Source: Pyrocephalus nanus
Taxonomy: Eukaryota > Chordata > Aves > Passeriformes > Tyrannidae
Length of the DNA: 64,000 nucleotides
Direction: 5' to 3'
NCBI GenBank assembly: GCA_038380795.1
Contig: CM076261.1
Coordinates: 38,589,866 to 38,653,865 of the forward strand
In this document: positions 63,421 to 64,000 of the stretch, piece by piece
Position numbering within the stretch: position 1 is the first letter of the stretch
How the letters are laid out: every line of letters begins with the position of its first letter
Notes under the pieces: generated by a model
Database searches by the model: none
Seen by the model: the letters and a program-made list of their open reading frames with translations, nothing else
What the model was told of the DNA's origin: nothing
Program-made: the position numbers and the translations under genes

Positions 63421-64000
63421 TCTGATGACAAATTATTGACTACTTTGCACACAGCAGTTAGTGTTTATTTGCGCTTTACATGCCTTGAGCATCAAGAAAA
63501 AACGGTTCATCAGCATCGTGTCAAGGAGACTAGTCTTCAGTTTTGCAGAATCGAGCAGATTGTCTGCTTCTTTTATCACTGTTCACTTGGACGTTGCCCT
63601 TAGCAATGAATCAGCCCAAGTACAGCCCACCATACTAGTTAGTTTTCTATTTCAATCATGCTGAAGCCAAGAGAAAGTCTTGGCTGATTTTTTTGAAACA
63701 TTATGGCTGGGGCACTGATAAATTTGGAAACCAGTTACATAGCCCTGACAGAGTCTCATGCCTTCAGAGACATGAAAGACTGTAAGATGAGGTGGCCATT
63801 CATGATCATTCTTACTCTGCAATCAAAGTTTTGCGTCTGGATCTTATCTTTTGTTTTTGTTTGCATGTGTAAATGAGAAGAGCTAGGGAAATTACACTAA
63901 AACAAATTTCATGGGAAGTGGCAAAGGGCTTCTGAAAGCAGAACAGTCTGCAATGAAATTGCAGATTTCCTTCTAGCTAAGGAATCCCTCTACCTCAAGC
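63421..64000. other. No gene recognised downstream of CDH20
   Basis: AT-rich noncoding sequence. It may be intergenic or a distal 3' UTR extension. No repeat or ORF of note. Confidence 0.6.

Overview
The window is vertebrate nuclear DNA, almost certainly from a bird. Only one protein-coding gene can be supported: a complete coding sequence for a type II classical cadherin, recognised as CDH20 (cadherin-20). It lies on the + strand in 11 coding exons between 25482 and 62298. The bird assignment rests on many 5'-truncated CR1 LINE copies with the typical 3' end (ATTCTATG-type octamers) and on a solo LTR of a family common in bird genomes, perhaps songbirds. The species cannot be named from the sequence alone.

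Layout. 1-25356 holds no recognisable gene: AT-rich noncoding DNA with CR1 fragments, a long degraded ancient CR1/L3-like LINE relic (about 12745-14060), simple repeats and some homeobox-like motifs. 25357-25724 is the first coding exon with its 5' leader. The other coding exons are 32128-32422, 34101-34220, 37462-37629, 39471-39658, 44077-44330, 48318-48454, 50957-51078, 52952-53069, 60095-60346 and 61799-62298. All introns are GT-AG and all phases agree. The joined CDS is 2397 bp (798 codons plus stop), close to the roughly 800 residues I recall for mammalian CDH20. The 3' UTR runs from 62299 to about 63420 with four AATAAA signals. The rest, to 64000, shows no gene.

Protein architecture in order: signal peptide (about 1-34), short propeptide ending in a furin-type RMKR site (55-58), five extracellular cadherin repeats with the adhesive tryptophans W60 and W62 and the usual calcium motifs, one transmembrane helix (about 620-641), and a cytoplasmic tail with a juxtamembrane p120-catenin-type region (about 664-678) and a C-terminal beta-catenin-type region (about 745-798). 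Family knowledge places the product at the cell surface as a calcium-dependent homophilic adhesion molecule linked to actin through catenins, with roles in sorting neurons such as motor pools.

I do not see a new multi-gene system here. The observations most worth checking are: a perfect GC-rich hairpin in exon 10 at an apparent Gly-to-Cys change in EC5; paired AATT-centred palindromes in a CpG-rich block of intron 1; a second CpG-rich block in intron 3; a 15-unit AAAGGG array with strong G-quadruplex potential in intron 5; an 18-bp palindrome overlapping a miR-101-type site in the 3' UTR; and an orphan exon-like ORF at 7419-7562.
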